NCBI RefSeq assembly: GCF_036227205.1
Contig: NZ_CP109442.1
Span: 7,750,001 to 7,814,000 of the forward strand
DNA length: 64,000 bases
Direction of reading: 5' to 3'
Source: Amycolatopsis sp. NBC_01480
GTDB lineage: Bacteria; Actinomycetota; Actinomycetes; Mycobacteriales; Pseudonocardiaceae
Position numbers and translations under genes: made by a program. A model generated the notes under the pieces. It was not told the DNA's origin. It saw nothing but the letters and a program-made list of their open reading frames with translations, and searched no databases. Within the stretch, counting starts at the first letter, position 1. Each line of letters opens with the position of its first letter. Below are positions 1 through 8,377 of the stretch, in pieces.

Positions 1-345
1 CAGCACCGAGGGCAGGAAGCCGGCGAAGACGTAGAGCCGTCCGCTGATCCGGTGCGCGCGCGGGCTACGCCGGCGCAGCCATGGCCAGAGCTGCAGGCAC
101 GCCGTGACGAACGTGACGGTGCCGAACGCGATGTGCGCGACGATCGTGGCGTAGTTCTGGGGGAACCCCGGGTCCATCGGAACGGGGGTGTGGTCCGGGT
201 CGAAGTTGAGCCAGCCCGGGAGCTTCCACACGAGGAACGCGCCGAGCACCAGCGGGATGAACCAGGGGCGGCGCCACCACGGCTTGGCGGTCTTCGGCGC
301 CGGGGGCCGGTTCCCCGCCGGGGAGTCCGGCAGCACTTGTGACAT
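1..345 (-). CDS. DUF2306-like membrane protein (3' end outside window)
   Basis: The open frame runs off the left edge, so only the first 115 residues are visible. They contain a Pro-rich N-terminus, a first hydrophobic helix at about residues 30-43 (IPLVLGAFLVWKLPGW), an extracytoplasmic stretch with DPDHTPVPMDPGFPQNYA, a second helix with the VAHIAFGTVTFVTACLQLW pattern, then a basic turn RRRSPRAHRISGRLYVF. Histidines in that arrangement (VAHI, RAHR) are typical of the DUF2306/predicted heme-type membrane family; this family call is from memory. The ATG is preceded by AAGGG. It is divergent from the sugar operon and shares the 346-573 intergenic region with it. Role in the cluster is unknown. 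Confidence 0.65.
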   Translation of the reverse strand, partial: MSQVLPDSPAGNRPPAPKTAKPWWRRPWFIPLVLGAFLVWKLPGWLNFDPDHTPVPMDPGFPQNYATIVAHIAFGTVTFVTACLQLWPWLRRRSPRAHRISGRLYVFAGFLPSVL

Positions 346-573
346 CTGCTTTTCCCTTCGGTGCGAACAATCCGTGGCGAGGCCACCGCGAGACCCAGGG
401 CGCCCAGGGCTGAATGGTAGGGCTTCGCGGCAGCGCCGGATTCTCGGAAAGTGCTGTGCCGCCAACAAAGAGCGCCGCACTCACGGAGAGGATCCGCGGT
501 CGCGCCCGGCGATACGGTGGTGGCCCGCCGATGGCCGGGCGACGGCGTCGTCCTCGCCGGAAGGAGGTCGGCT

Positions 574-2040
574 CTGACCAGGGACGGTTTGTCCACTCAG
601 GACACTGTGAATCCGCGAAGCGTTACCGGGCGCCAGAGCGCCCTCCCGCGGGTGCTGCGGGCGCGCGAGGACGACGACCTCGCCGCCCGGTTCGCCGCGT
701 CCGCCGCGACCACCGGCGTCGGCGTCGACCTGGCGACGGGCGAATGCCTCGACTGGGTCGCCAAGCGCGCGCTGGCGAACCCGTGCCGGGTCAGCCGGAT
801 CCCGTTCGCCGGACTGGCCGGCTGGAGCTTCCAGCGGGACACCGGGAACCTCGTGCACGACAGCGGGAAGTTCTTCAGCGTCGAGGGACTGCACGTCACC
901 GTGGACGACGGGGCGACCGGCGAATGGCAGCAGCCCATCATCGTGCAGCCCGAGATCGGCATGCTCGGCTTGCTCGCCAAGGAGTTCGGCGGGGTGCTGC
1001 ACTTCCTCATGCAGGTGAAGATGGAGCCGGGCAACCCCGGGCTGTTCCAGCTGTCGCCGACCGTGCAGGCCACCCGGAGCAACTACACGAAGGTGCACCG
1101 GGGCCACGCGGTGAAGCACCTGGACCGGTTCCTCGACCCGGGCCGGGGCCGGGTGCTGGTCGACGTCCTGCAGTCGGAGCACGGCGCCTGGTTCTTCCGG
1201 AAGGCGAACCGGAACATGATCGTCGAGGTGTTCGACGACGTTCCGGTGGACGACGACTACCGCTGGCTCTCCCTCGGCCAGATCGGCGAGCTGCTGCACC
1301 ACCCGAACCTGGTGAACATGGACTCGCGCACGGTGCTGGCCTGCGCGCCGAGCCTGCCGCAGGAGCAGCGGGCACTGCGCTCGGACACCGAGCTGCGGTC
1401 GTGGTTCACCGCCGAGCGCGCCCGGCACGACCTGTGGTCCCGGCGGATCCCGCTGGCCGCGGTGGCGAACTGGCGGCGCGGCGCGACCGCGATCGAGCAC
1501 GAGCTCAACCGGTTCTTCCGGGTGGTCGCGGTCTCGGTGACCGCGCGGAACCGCGAGGTCGGCGGCTGGACCCAGCCGCTGTTCGAGCCGATCGGCACCG
1601 GGGTGGCCGCGTTTGTCGTCCGCCGCCTGCAGGGGGTGCCGCACGTGCTGGCCGATGCGCGGATCGAGGGCGGTTTCCAGAACACCGTCGAGCTGGGCCC
1701 GACCGTGCAGTGCACACCCGAGTTCCACGAGGACGGCTCGGACCGGCTGAAGTTCGTCGACCTGGTGCTGTCGGCGACCGGCGACCGGGTCCGCTACGAC
1801 GCCGTCCACTCGGAGGAAGGCGGGCGCTTCTTCCGCGCGGAGACCCGGTACCTGATCGTCGAGGCGGACGAGGCGCAGGCTCCCGCGGCGGCCCCGCCCG
1901 GCTACCAGTGGGTGACGCCGGGCCAGCTGAGCGCGCTGGTCAAGCACGGCAACTACGTCAACGTGCAGGCCCGCACCCTGCTTTCGGTGCTGACCAGCGG
2001 GGCCGTCGACGTCGGGCGGCCGGGCGCGGCCACCCGTTAA
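574..2040 (+). CDS. NDP-hexose 2,3-dehydratase (EvaA/TylCVI-like)
   Basis: Removes water across C2-C3 of TDP-4-keto-6-deoxyglucose, the first committed step to 2,6-dideoxysugars. The roughly 488-residue length is right for the family. The protein shows the family's internal duplication: the block FFRKANRNMIVEV followed by a WLSLGQIGELLHHPNLVNM motif recurs near the C-terminus as FFRAETRYLIVEA followed by WVTPGQLSALVKHGNYVNV. FLMQVKMEPGN and LSPTVQAT are family hallmarks. The start is uncertain: AAGGAGG at 561-567 sits 6 nt before a CTG (574), while TTG 589 and GTG 607 are in frame but far from it; an ATG at 451 is too far upstream. First gene of the sugar operon; product passes to the aminotransferase and methyltransferase downstream. 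Confidence 0.9.
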   Translation: MTRDGLSTQDTVNPRSVTGRQSALPRVLRAREDDDLAARFAASAATTGVGVDLATGECLDWVAKRALANPCRVSRIPFAGLAGWSFQRDTGNLVHDSGKFFSVEGLHVTVDDGATGEWQQPIIVQPEIGMLGLLAKEFGGVLHFLMQVKMEPGNPGLFQLSPTVQATRSNYTKVHRGHAVKHLDRFLDPGRGRVLVDVLQSEHGAWFFRKANRNMIVEVFDDVPVDDDYRWLSLGQIGELLHHPNLVNMDSRTVLACAPSLPQEQRALRSDTELRSWFTAERARHDLWSRRIPLAAVANWRRGATAIEHELNRFFRVVAVSVTARNREVGGWTQPLFEPIGTGVAAFVVRRLQGVPHVLADARIEGGFQNTVELGPTVQCTPEFHEDGSDRLKFVDLVLSATGDRVRYDAVHSEEGGRFFRAETRYLIVEADEAQAPAAAPPGYQWVTPGQLSALVKHGNYVNVQARTLLSVLTSGAVDVGRPGAATR

Positions 2041-2106
2041 GAACGCATGGCCGCCGAGGTGCGTTGTGCACTGGTGCGGCCCGGAGGACGACTGGAGGAT
2101 GAGCCG

Positions 2107-3699
2107 ATGGAGCACAACGTCCCCCTGCGGGCAGGCCGGCGCGAGTGGATCGGTCTCGCCGTGCTCGCACTGCCGGTCCTGTTGTTCGCACTCGATTTCA
2201 GCGTGCTGTACGTGGCGCTGCCGCACCTGAGCGCGGGTCTCGGCGCGAGCGGCGTCCAGCAGCTGTGGATCACCGACATCTACGGCTTCATGGTGTCGAG
2301 CCTGCTGGTGACGATGGGGACGCTCGGCGACCGGATCGGCCGGCGCAAGCTCCTGCTCATCGGCGCGGCGCTGTTCGGCGCCGCCTCGGCCGGCGCCGCG
2401 TTCTCGACGAGCCCCGAAATGCTGATCGCGATGCGCGCCCTGCTGGGGATCGCCGGGTCGACGCTGATGCCGTCCACGCTTTCGCTGATCAACAACATGT
2501 TCCGCGACCCGAAGCAGCGCGGGGTCGCGATCGCGGTCTTCGTCAGCTGCTTCACCGGCGGCACGGCCATCGGCCCGATCATCGGCGGGGTCCTGCTGGA
2601 GAATTTCTGGTGGGGCTCGGTGTTCCTGATGGGCGTGCCGATCATGGTGCTGCTGCTCATCGCGGGCCCGATCCTGCTGCCGGAATTCCGCGACCCGACC
2701 GCGGGCCGGCTCGACCTGGTCAGCGTCGCGCTGTCGCTGGCCGCGATCCTGCCGTTCGTCTACGGGTTCAAGGGGCTCGCGGTCGAGGGTTGGAGCCCGT
2801 GGTACCTGGTGTGTGTGGGGGCCGGCCTGGCGGTGGGCTGGGCGTTCGTGCGGCGGCAGCGCCGGCTCGCGGAGCCGTTGCTGGACCTGATGCTGTTCGG
2901 CAGCAGCGCGTTCCGCACGAGCGCGATCGGGCTGACGCTCAACGGCATGATCATGGCGGGCACCGCGCTGCTGATCAACCTGTACTTCCAGCTCGTGGTC
3001 GGCCTGTCCCCGTTGCAGGCCGGGCTGTGGCTGATCCCGGGCTCGGTCGCGATCGTGGCCGGTTCGATGGCGACTCCCTTGCTGGTCAAGCGCATCCGCC
3101 CGGCGTTCGTCATCGCGGGCGGCCTGGTCGCGGGCGCTGCCGGGTACCTGCTGCTCACCCTGGCCGGCGGCGGGGGCGATCTCGCCGTCGTGGTGGCCGG
3201 CAACATCCTGATCGGCTTCGGCACCGGGCCGATCACCGCGCTGGGCAACGGCCTGATCATGGGCTCGGCGAAACCGGAGAAGGCCGGGTCCGCCTCGGCG
3301 ATCGCGCAGACCACCGGTGACCTCGGCATCGCGCTGGGCATCGGGGTGATCGGCAGCCTCGCCACCGCCGTGTACCGTGCGTCTATAGTGGACAGTCTGC
3401 CGCCCGGAACCCCGGCCGTGGCCGCGGGATCGGCGCGGGAAAGCCTGGAAGGGGCCGTCACCGCGGCCACACAGCTGCCGGGTGCTGCCGGCGACGGCCT
3501 GCTCTCGGCCGCGCGCGACGCGTTCGCCGACGGGCTCCACGCCGGTGCGGTCGTCGCCGCGGCCGTCGCCGCCGGGATCGCCGCGCTCGCGGTCGCGAAG
3601 CTGCGCCACATTCCGTCCAGCGCTGAGGAGACCGCCCCACCGGCGGCCGCGCCCGACGGCGTCGAAACCGGCGCAGCGTCGGAAGCGAACCGTCGCTGA
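2107..3699 (+). CDS. DHA2-family MFS exporter (14 TM)
   Basis: A drug:proton antiporter of the EmrB/QacA type in the cytoplasmic membrane. The 530-residue protein opens with LDFSVLYVALPHL (motif D1-like), QQLWITDIYGFMVSSLLVTM and GDRIGRRKLLLIG (motif A), then AMRALLGIAGSTLMPSTLS (motif B) and GGTAIGPIIGGVLLE (motif C). These define the 14-helix subgroup. ATG 2107 is chosen because GGAGG lies 8 nt upstream; an upstream in-frame ATG at 2047 lacks a site. Located within the aminosugar operon, it probably exports the glycosylated product or gives self-resistance (inference). A strong terminator follows directly. Confidence 0.9.
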   Translation: MEHNVPLRAGRREWIGLAVLALPVLLFALDFSVLYVALPHLSAGLGASGVQQLWITDIYGFMVSSLLVTMGTLGDRIGRRKLLLIGAALFGAASAGAAFSTSPEMLIAMRALLGIAGSTLMPSTLSLINNMFRDPKQRGVAIAVFVSCFTGGTAIGPIIGGVLLENFWWGSVFLMGVPIMVLLLIAGPILLPEFRDPTAGRLDLVSVALSLAAILPFVYGFKGLAVEGWSPWYLVCVGAGLAVGWAFVRRQRRLAEPLLDLMLFGSSAFRTSAIGLTLNGMIMAGTALLINLYFQLVVGLSPLQAGLWLIPGSVAIVAGSMATPLLVKRIRPAFVIAGGLVAGAAGYLLLTLAGGGGDLAVVVAGNILIGFGTGPITALGNGLIMGSAKPEKAGSASAIAQTTGDLGIALGIGVIGSLATAVYRASIVDSLPPGTPAVAAGSARESLEGAVTAATQLPGAAGDGLLSAARDAFADGLHAGAVVAAAVAAGIAALAVAKLRHIPSSAEETAPPAAAPDGVETGAASEANRR

Positions 3700-3717
3700 G
3701 CCGACCCGTACAGCATG

Positions 3718-3756
3718 GTGCCGCGGCCGGGTCCTGACCCGGCCGCGGCACTTTTT
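3718..3756 (+). terminator. Rho-independent terminator after the exporter gene
   Basis: A perfect 15-bp GC-rich stem (3718-3732 pairs with 3737-3751) with a CCTG loop, followed by TTTTT. It separates the dehydratase/exporter pair from the four sugar genes downstream, which must therefore have their own promoter in 3757-3902. Confidence 0.9.
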
Positions 3757-3902
3757 CCCTGCTGTGCGAGCACTTTCCGGCTCCGCAATCCAGAGGGTGA
3801 GGAAAGCGCTCGCCGCGGCGCACCATGAACGGGACTCCCAGAGGGTTTCTGGTCCGTTGTTGCCGTAACCGCGCGGCGGCCTGACGAGGAGGATCGAGGA
3901 CT

Positions 3903-5078
3903 ATGACTGGCGCACCGTCGCGAACCGAGCTCACGAAGAGGGCAGCCGACCTGGTTCCGCTGCTGAAGGAGAACGCCCGGTGGGTCGACGAGAACCGGCG
4001 GCTCCCGGACGAGGTGATCGACGCCGTCACGGCGGCGGGCATCCTGCGGATGCGGGTCCCCAAGAGGTACGGCGGCTACGAGTCCGACATGGGCACCGTG
4101 GTCGAGGTCCTCGCCGAGCTGGCCCGCGGGTGCGGGTCCACGTCGTGGGTCTCGACCGTGTGGGCGCTGAGCAGCTGGATGGCGGCGCATTTCCCGGACA
4201 GCGCGCAGGACGAGGTGTTCACCTCGCCCGACGTGCGGATCTGCGGGGCACTGAGCCCGACCGCCGTCGCGACGCCCGTCGACGGCGGCCTGACGGTGAA
4301 CGGGAAGTGGTCGTTCAACAGCGGCGCGCGGCACAGCACGTGGAACTCGAACGCCGCGGTGATCGCGCACCCGGACGGCCGGTTCGAGCCGGTCATGATC
4401 CTGGTCCCGATGGCCGACCTCACGGTGGTCGACGACTGGCACACCGTCGGCCTGCGCGGCTCGGGCAGCATCACCACCATCGCGGAGGAGGTCTTCGTGC
4501 CCCAGGACCGCATGCTCTTGCTCGAACCGGTCTTGCAGGGCAACGCGTCCTCGACGCTGAACGCCGATTCGCCGGTCTTCCGCGCCCCGTTCATGCCGAC
4601 GGCGTGCGCGACCATCACGGGCACCCCGCTGGGCCTGGCGTACGCGGCGAAGGAAGCGTTCTTCGAGCGCCTTCCCGGCCGCAAGATCACCTACACCGAG
4701 TACACGAGCCAGCAGGAGGCCCCGCTGACGCACCTGCAGGTCGCCGAGGCGCTGACCAAGGTGAACGAGGCGGAGTTCCACGCCGGCCACGCCGCCGCGA
4801 TGATCGACCGCTCGGCGGCGGACGAGCAGCCGTGGAAGGTCGAGCAGCGGGCCCGGATCCGCCTGGAGATGGGGATGACGACCCAGCGCGCGAAGGAGGC
4901 CGTCGACATCCTCGCCGTGGCGAGCGGCGGTTCGTCGGTCTACCACGACGTGCCGATCCAGCGGATCGAGCGGGACATCAAGACGATCGGGCTTCACGCC
5001 ATCATGCACCCGGACACGAACGCCGAGCTGTACGGCCGGGTCGCGTGCGGCCTCGAGCCCAACACCCAGTACATCTGA
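3903..5078 (+). CDS. Flavin-dependent sugar N-oxygenase/nitrososynthase (acyl-CoA dehydrogenase fold)
   Basis: A 391-residue group D flavoprotein monooxygenase with the acyl-CoA dehydrogenase/HpaB fold. Visible: N-terminal helical domain with [27 protein letters not shown], substrate/flavin region with [16 protein letters not shown], a beta domain ([34 protein letters not shown]), and a C-terminal helical bundle with an [13 protein letters not shown] segment. The flanking dehydratase, aminotransferase, C-methyltransferase and epimerase match the TDP-L-epi-vancosamine pathway. There, relatives such as ORF36, RubN8, KijD3 and DnmZ oxidise the 3-amine via hydroxylamine to nitroso (known family chemistry). 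Assignment to the sugar amine rests on context; a polyketide or aromatic hydroxylase of the same fold is the main alternative. A clear AGGAGG precedes the ATG. Confidence 0.8.
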   Translation: MTGAPSRTELTKRAADLVPLLKENARWVDENRRLPDEVIDAVTAAGILRMRVPKRYGGYESDMGTVVEVLAELARGCGSTSWVSTVWALSSWMAAHFPDSAQDEVFTSPDVRICGALSPTAVATPVDGGLTVNGKWSFNSGARHSTWNSNAAVIAHPDGRFEPVMILVPMADLTVVDDWHTVGLRGSGSITTIAEEVFVPQDRMLLLEPVLQGNASSTLNADSPVFRAPFMPTACATITGTPLGLAYAAKEAFFERLPGRKITYTEYTSQQEAPLTHLQVAEALTKVNEAEFHAGHAAAMIDRSAADEQPWKVEQRARIRLEMGMTTQRAKEAVDILAVASGGSSVYHDVPIQRIERDIKTIGLHAIMHPDTNAELYGRVACGLEPNTQYI

Positions 5079-5100
5079 GCCGGGCCGGGGACTGAGGCAC

Positions 5101-6222
5101 ATGGCCGTCCAGGTCTGGGATTACCTGCCGGAGTACCGGAACGAGCGCGCCGACATCCTGGACGCGGTGGAGACCGTGTTCGAGTCGGGGCAGCTCGTGC
5201 TCGGCAAGAGCGTGGCCGGTTTCGAACAGGAATTCGCCGGCTACCACGGGATGCCGTACTGCGCGAGCGTCGACAACGGGACGAACGCGATCCGGCTGGC
5301 GCTGCTCGCGCTGGGCGTGGGCGCCGGGGACGAGGTGATCACCGTGTCCAACACCGCCGCGCCGACGGTGGTGGCGATCGACGGGATCGGCGCGGTCACC
5401 AGGTTCGTCGACGTCCGGGCCGCGGACTTCCTGATGGACACCGAGCAGGTGGCGGCGGCGATCACGCCGCGCACCAAGGCGATCGTCGCGGTGCACCTGT
5501 ACGGCCAGTGCGTCGACCTGGCGCCCCTGGAGCGCCTGGCCGCGGACCACGGCCTGGTCCTGCTGGAGGACTGCGCCCAGGCGCACGGGGCGCGCGGGCG
5601 CGGCCGGATCGCGGGCAGCGTCGGCGATGCCGCGGCGTTTTCCTTCTACCCGACCAAAGTGCTCGGCGGCTACGGCGACGGCGGCGCTGTCCTCACCCGT
5701 AGCAGCGAAGTCGACGCGGCGGTGCGACGGCTCCGCTACTACGGCATGGGGGAGGTGTACTACGTCGAGCAGACCCCGGGGTTCAACTCCAGACTCGACG
5801 AAGTCCAGGCCGAGATCCTGCGCCGCAAGCTCGGCCGGCTCGACGAGTACATCGCGGGCCGGCGCCGGGTCGCCCGGCGTTACGCCGAAGGCCTCGCCGC
5901 CGTGACCGGCGAGGGCGGTCTCCTGCTTCCGCGCCCGGCACCGGGCAACGACCACGTCTACTACGTCTACGTCGTGCGCCACCCCGAGCGCGACCGGATC
6001 CTCGAGCGGCTGCGGGCGCGGGGGATCCGGCTCAACATCAGTTACCCCTGGCCCGTGCACACGATGGCGGGCTTCGCCCACCTGGACTGCGCTAAGGGGT
6101 CCCTGCCGGTCACCGAGCGGCTGGCCGGGGAGATCTTCTCCCTGCCGATGTACCCGTCCCTGCCCGGGCACGTGCAGGACCAGGTGATCGAAGAACTGAT
6201 CGCGGTGCTGAACGAGGTCTGA
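5101..6222 (+). CDS. NDP-sugar 3-aminotransferase, DegT/DnrJ/EryC1/StrS family (EvaB-like)
   Basis: PLP enzyme that puts an amino group on C3 of a TDP-3,4-diketo-type deoxysugar, using glutamate or similar as donor. The 373 residues show the family order: [19 protein letters not shown] near residue 58, [23 protein letters not shown] (cofactor Asp), and [17 protein letters not shown] with the Schiff-base lysine at residue 186. The length is normal. It begins 22 nt after the N-oxygenase stop in the same operon. Together with the 2,3-dehydratase and C-methyltransferase it matches EvaB of the epi-vancosamine pathway; the exact position of amination is inferred from these neighbours. Confidence 0.93.
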   Translation: MAVQVWDYLPEYRNERADILDAVETVFESGQLVLGKSVAGFEQEFAGYHGMPYCASVDNGTNAIRLALLALGVGAGDEVITVSNTAAPTVVAIDGIGAVTRFVDVRAADFLMDTEQVAAAITPRTKAIVAVHLYGQCVDLAPLERLAADHGLVLLEDCAQAHGARGRGRIAGSVGDAAAFSFYPTKVLGGYGDGGAVLTRSSEVDAAVRRLRYYGMGEVYYVEQTPGFNSRLDEVQAEILRRKLGRLDEYIAGRRRVARRYAEGLAAVTGEGGLLLPRPAPGNDHVYYVYVVRHPERDRILERLRARGIRLNISYPWPVHTMAGFAHLDCAKGSLPVTERLAGEIFSLPMYPSLPGHVQDQVIEELIAVLNEV

Positions 6223-6256
6223 GGGACGGCGCCGCCGGACCGGAGAGAGGTGTGTT

Positions 6257-7504
6257 GTGACCAGTGGAGCCGAATCGGGACCGGGCACCGGCCGATGCCG
6301 GGTGTGCGGTGGTGCCGTCGCCGAATTCCTCGACCTCGGCCGGCAGCCGCTGTCGGACGCCTTCCTGCACGGGGCGGACGCGGACCGGGAGTTCTTCTTC
6401 CGGCTCGCGGTCGGCCGGTGCTCCGGGTGCACGATGGTCCAGCTGATGGAGGAAGTGCCGCGCGAGCGGATGTTCCACTTCGGCTATCCCTACTACTCCT
6501 CGGGTTCCGAGGTGATGCGCAAGCACTTCGCCGCCACCGCCCAATATTTCCTCGAGACCGAGCTGGCCCGGCCGGACGCGTTCGCGGTGGAGATCGGGTG
6601 CAACGACGGTGTCCTGCTGCGGACGGTGAGCGACGCGGGCGTCCGGCATCTCGGCTTCGAACCGTCCGGCGGGGTCGCCGAGGTGGCCCGGGGCAAGGGG
6701 ATCGAGGTGCGCGCCGACTTCTTCGAGGAGCGCACCGCGGCCGAGACCAGGCGCGAGCACGGTCCGGCGAACGTGATTTTCGCGGCCAACACCATCTGCC
6801 ACATCCCGTACCTGGATTCGGTCTTCCGCGGGGTGGACGCCTTGCTGGCCGACGACGGCGTCTTCGTGTTCGAGGACCCGTACCTCGGCGACATCGTGCG
6901 GAAGACCTCGTTCGACCAGATCTACGACGAGCACTTCTACTTCTTCACCGCGGACTCGCTCCGGCGGGCGGGCGGCCGGTTCGGCTTCGACCTGGTGGAT
7001 GTGCGCCGGCTGCCCGTGCACGGCGGGGAGGTCAGGTACACGTTCGCGCGTACCGGCGCCCGCCCGCCCGCAGCCGCCGTCGGGGAGCTGATCGCGGCCG
7101 AACGCGCGCAGGCACTGGCCGACCCGGCCACCCTGCGGGGGTTCGCCGACCGGGTCGGCGAGGTCCGCGACGATCTGGTCGGGCTGCTGACCGGCCTGCG
7201 GCGGCAGGGCAAGCGGGTCGCCGCGTACGGGGCGACCGCGAAGAGCGCCACGGTGACCAACTTCTGCGGGATCGGGCCGGAGCTGATCTCGCGGGTGTAC
7301 GACTCGACGCCGGCCAAGCAGGGCCTGCTGACGCCGGGCGCGCACATCCCGGTCGAGCCCGCCGAGGGGTTCTCGGCCGGCTACCCCGACTACGCGGTGC
7401 TGTTCGCCTGGAACCACGCCGACGAGATCATGGCGCGAGAGCAGGAGTTCCGGCGGGCCGGCGGCCGGTGGATCCTCTACGTCCCGGACGTCCGGGTCGT
7501 CTGA
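6257..7504 (+). CDS. NDP-deoxysugar C-methyltransferase (EvaC/TylCIII-like)
   Basis: SAM-dependent enzyme that adds a methyl branch at C3 of the aminosugar. The 415 residues have the three-part layout of this family. An N-terminal zinc module carries CRVCGG (Cys14, Cys17) and CSGCTMVQ. A central Rossmann methyltransferase domain has the SAM motif VEIGCNDGVLL and NTICHIPYLDSVF. A C-terminal domain carries KRVAAYGATAKSATVTNFCGI and ends VLFAWNHADEIMAREQEFR. Start GTG with GAGAGAGG upstream. A branched 3-C-methyl-3-amino sugar is thus expected, as in vancosamine and evernitrose. Confidence 0.93.
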   Translation: MTSGAESGPGTGRCRVCGGAVAEFLDLGRQPLSDAFLHGADADREFFFRLAVGRCSGCTMVQLMEEVPRERMFHFGYPYYSSGSEVMRKHFAATAQYFLETELARPDAFAVEIGCNDGVLLRTVSDAGVRHLGFEPSGGVAEVARGKGIEVRADFFEERTAAETRREHGPANVIFAANTICHIPYLDSVFRGVDALLADDGVFVFEDPYLGDIVRKTSFDQIYDEHFYFFTADSLRRAGGRFGFDLVDVRRLPVHGGEVRYTFARTGARPPAAAVGELIAAERAQALADPATLRGFADRVGEVRDDLVGLLTGLRRQGKRVAAYGATAKSATVTNFCGIGPELISRVYDSTPAKQGLLTPGAHIPVEPAEGFSAGYPDYAVLFAWNHADEIMAREQEFRRAGGRWILYVPDVRVV

Positions 7505-7537
7505 GCAATCGTCCGAGCAGTCCGAGCAGTCTGAGCA
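7499..7537. repeat. Four 9-bp tandem repeats at the methyltransferase/epimerase junction
   Basis: The unit GTCYGAGCA occurs four times (7499-7507, 7511-7519, 7520-7528, 7529-7537) between the two genes; the first copy includes the methyltransferase stop codon. The AAGGAG ribosome site of the epimerase follows at once. Could be slippage expansion. Confidence 0.8.
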
Positions 7538-7553
7538 GCGAAGGAGCGCACGA

Positions 7554-8165
7554 GTGCGGGCATGGCCGCTCAGCGTCGAAGGCGCGTTCAAGTTCGAGAT
7601 CGTTCCGCACGAGGACGACCGCGGGGCGTTTCTCTCGCCGTACGGCGAATCGGTGTTCGAGAGCTTCACGGGGCACCCGCTGTTCACGATGCGGCAGCAC
7701 AGCTACAGCACGTCGCGCCGCGGTGTCGTGCGGGGACTCCACTACACGGCGACCCCGCCCGGCACCGCGAAGTACGTGTACTCGCCCGCCGGCGAGGCGC
7801 TGGACATCGTGCTGGACATCCGGGCCGGGTCGCCCACGTTCGGGCAGTGGGATTCGGTGCGGTTCAGCGCGGCGGAGCACTACGGGGTGTACCTGCCGGT
7901 CGGGGTGGCGCACATGTTCGCCGTACTGGCCGACGACACCGTGATCAGCTACCTGCTCTCGGCCGAGTACCGCCCGGCGGACGAACTGGCGATCTCGCCG
8001 CTCGACCCGGCGCTGGGGCTCCCGCTGCCGGACTTCGAGCACGGCCCGGTCCTCTCGGCCCGGGACCGGGATGCCCCGACGCTGGCCGAGGCGCGGGCAG
8101 CGGGCCGGTTGCCCGAATACGCCAGGGCCGCGGTCCTCGAGCGGCAGCTCGGTGCCAAGCGGTGA
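7554..8165 (+). CDS. dTDP-4-keto-6-deoxyhexose 3,5-epimerase family (EvaD-like)
   Basis: RmlC-type cupin epimerase that inverts C5 (and possibly C3) of the 4-ketosugar to give the L-series. The 203-residue protein shows EIVPHEDDRGAFLSPYGE, the core FTMRQHSYSTSRRGVVRGLHYT with the catalytic His region, KYVYSPAGEALDIVLDIRAGSPTFGQW, and GVYLPVGVAHMFAVLADDTVISYLLS, all in family order. GTG start with AAGGAG 8 nt upstream. Last gene of the sugar operon; the 4-ketoreductase that should finish the sugar is absent from the window. Confidence 0.93.
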   Translation: MRAWPLSVEGAFKFEIVPHEDDRGAFLSPYGESVFESFTGHPLFTMRQHSYSTSRRGVVRGLHYTATPPGTAKYVYSPAGEALDIVLDIRAGSPTFGQWDSVRFSAAEHYGVYLPVGVAHMFAVLADDTVISYLLSAEYRPADELAISPLDPALGLPLPDFEHGPVLSARDRDAPTLAEARAAGRLPEYARAAVLERQLGAKR

Positions 8166-8377
8166 ATTCCGGTCCGCATTGACGCTTTGGTGCTGCGCGT
8201 GCCCGGTCCGAGGCCGTGCCGCGGACCCGTCCGGGCGGGTGCGTTCCCGGTTCGGCCCGGATGCTTTGGCGAGTTCCGGTCCACTCGGACGCTTTCGTGC
8301 TGCGCGTGCCCGGCCCGAGACAATGCCACGGACCCGCCCGGTCGCCCGGGCGGGTCCGTTTCCGGTTCAGAACCGCT
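8164..8377. repeat. 107-bp imperfect tandem duplication between convergent genes
   Basis: Two head-to-tail copies (8164-8270 and 8271-8377) share the blocks TTCCGGTCC, GACGCTTT, GTGCTGCGCGTGCCCGG and a hairpin-forming end. The first copy starts on the last bases of the epimerase gene; the second reaches the stop of the convergent glycosyltransferase gene. Each copy ends in a hairpin, weak in copy 1 (8227-8242) and very strong in copy 2. Confidence 0.8.
8328..8359. terminator. Bidirectional terminator between epimerase and glycosyltransferase genes
   Basis: A perfect 14-bp stem (8328-8341 with 8346-8359) and a 4-nt loop, symmetrical enough to stop transcription from both convergent genes. A T-rich tail is weak, as often in actinomycetes. 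Confidence 0.8.

Noticed and set aside
481..3609. Long minus-strand open frame opposite the dehydratase and exporter genes
   Set aside because: Arg/Gln/His-rich translation without motifs; it is the complement of two well-supported genes in high-GC DNA.
2760..5102. Minus-strand frame of 780 codons opposite exporter and N-oxygenase genes
   Set aside because: Same composition artefact; no ribosome site or domain.
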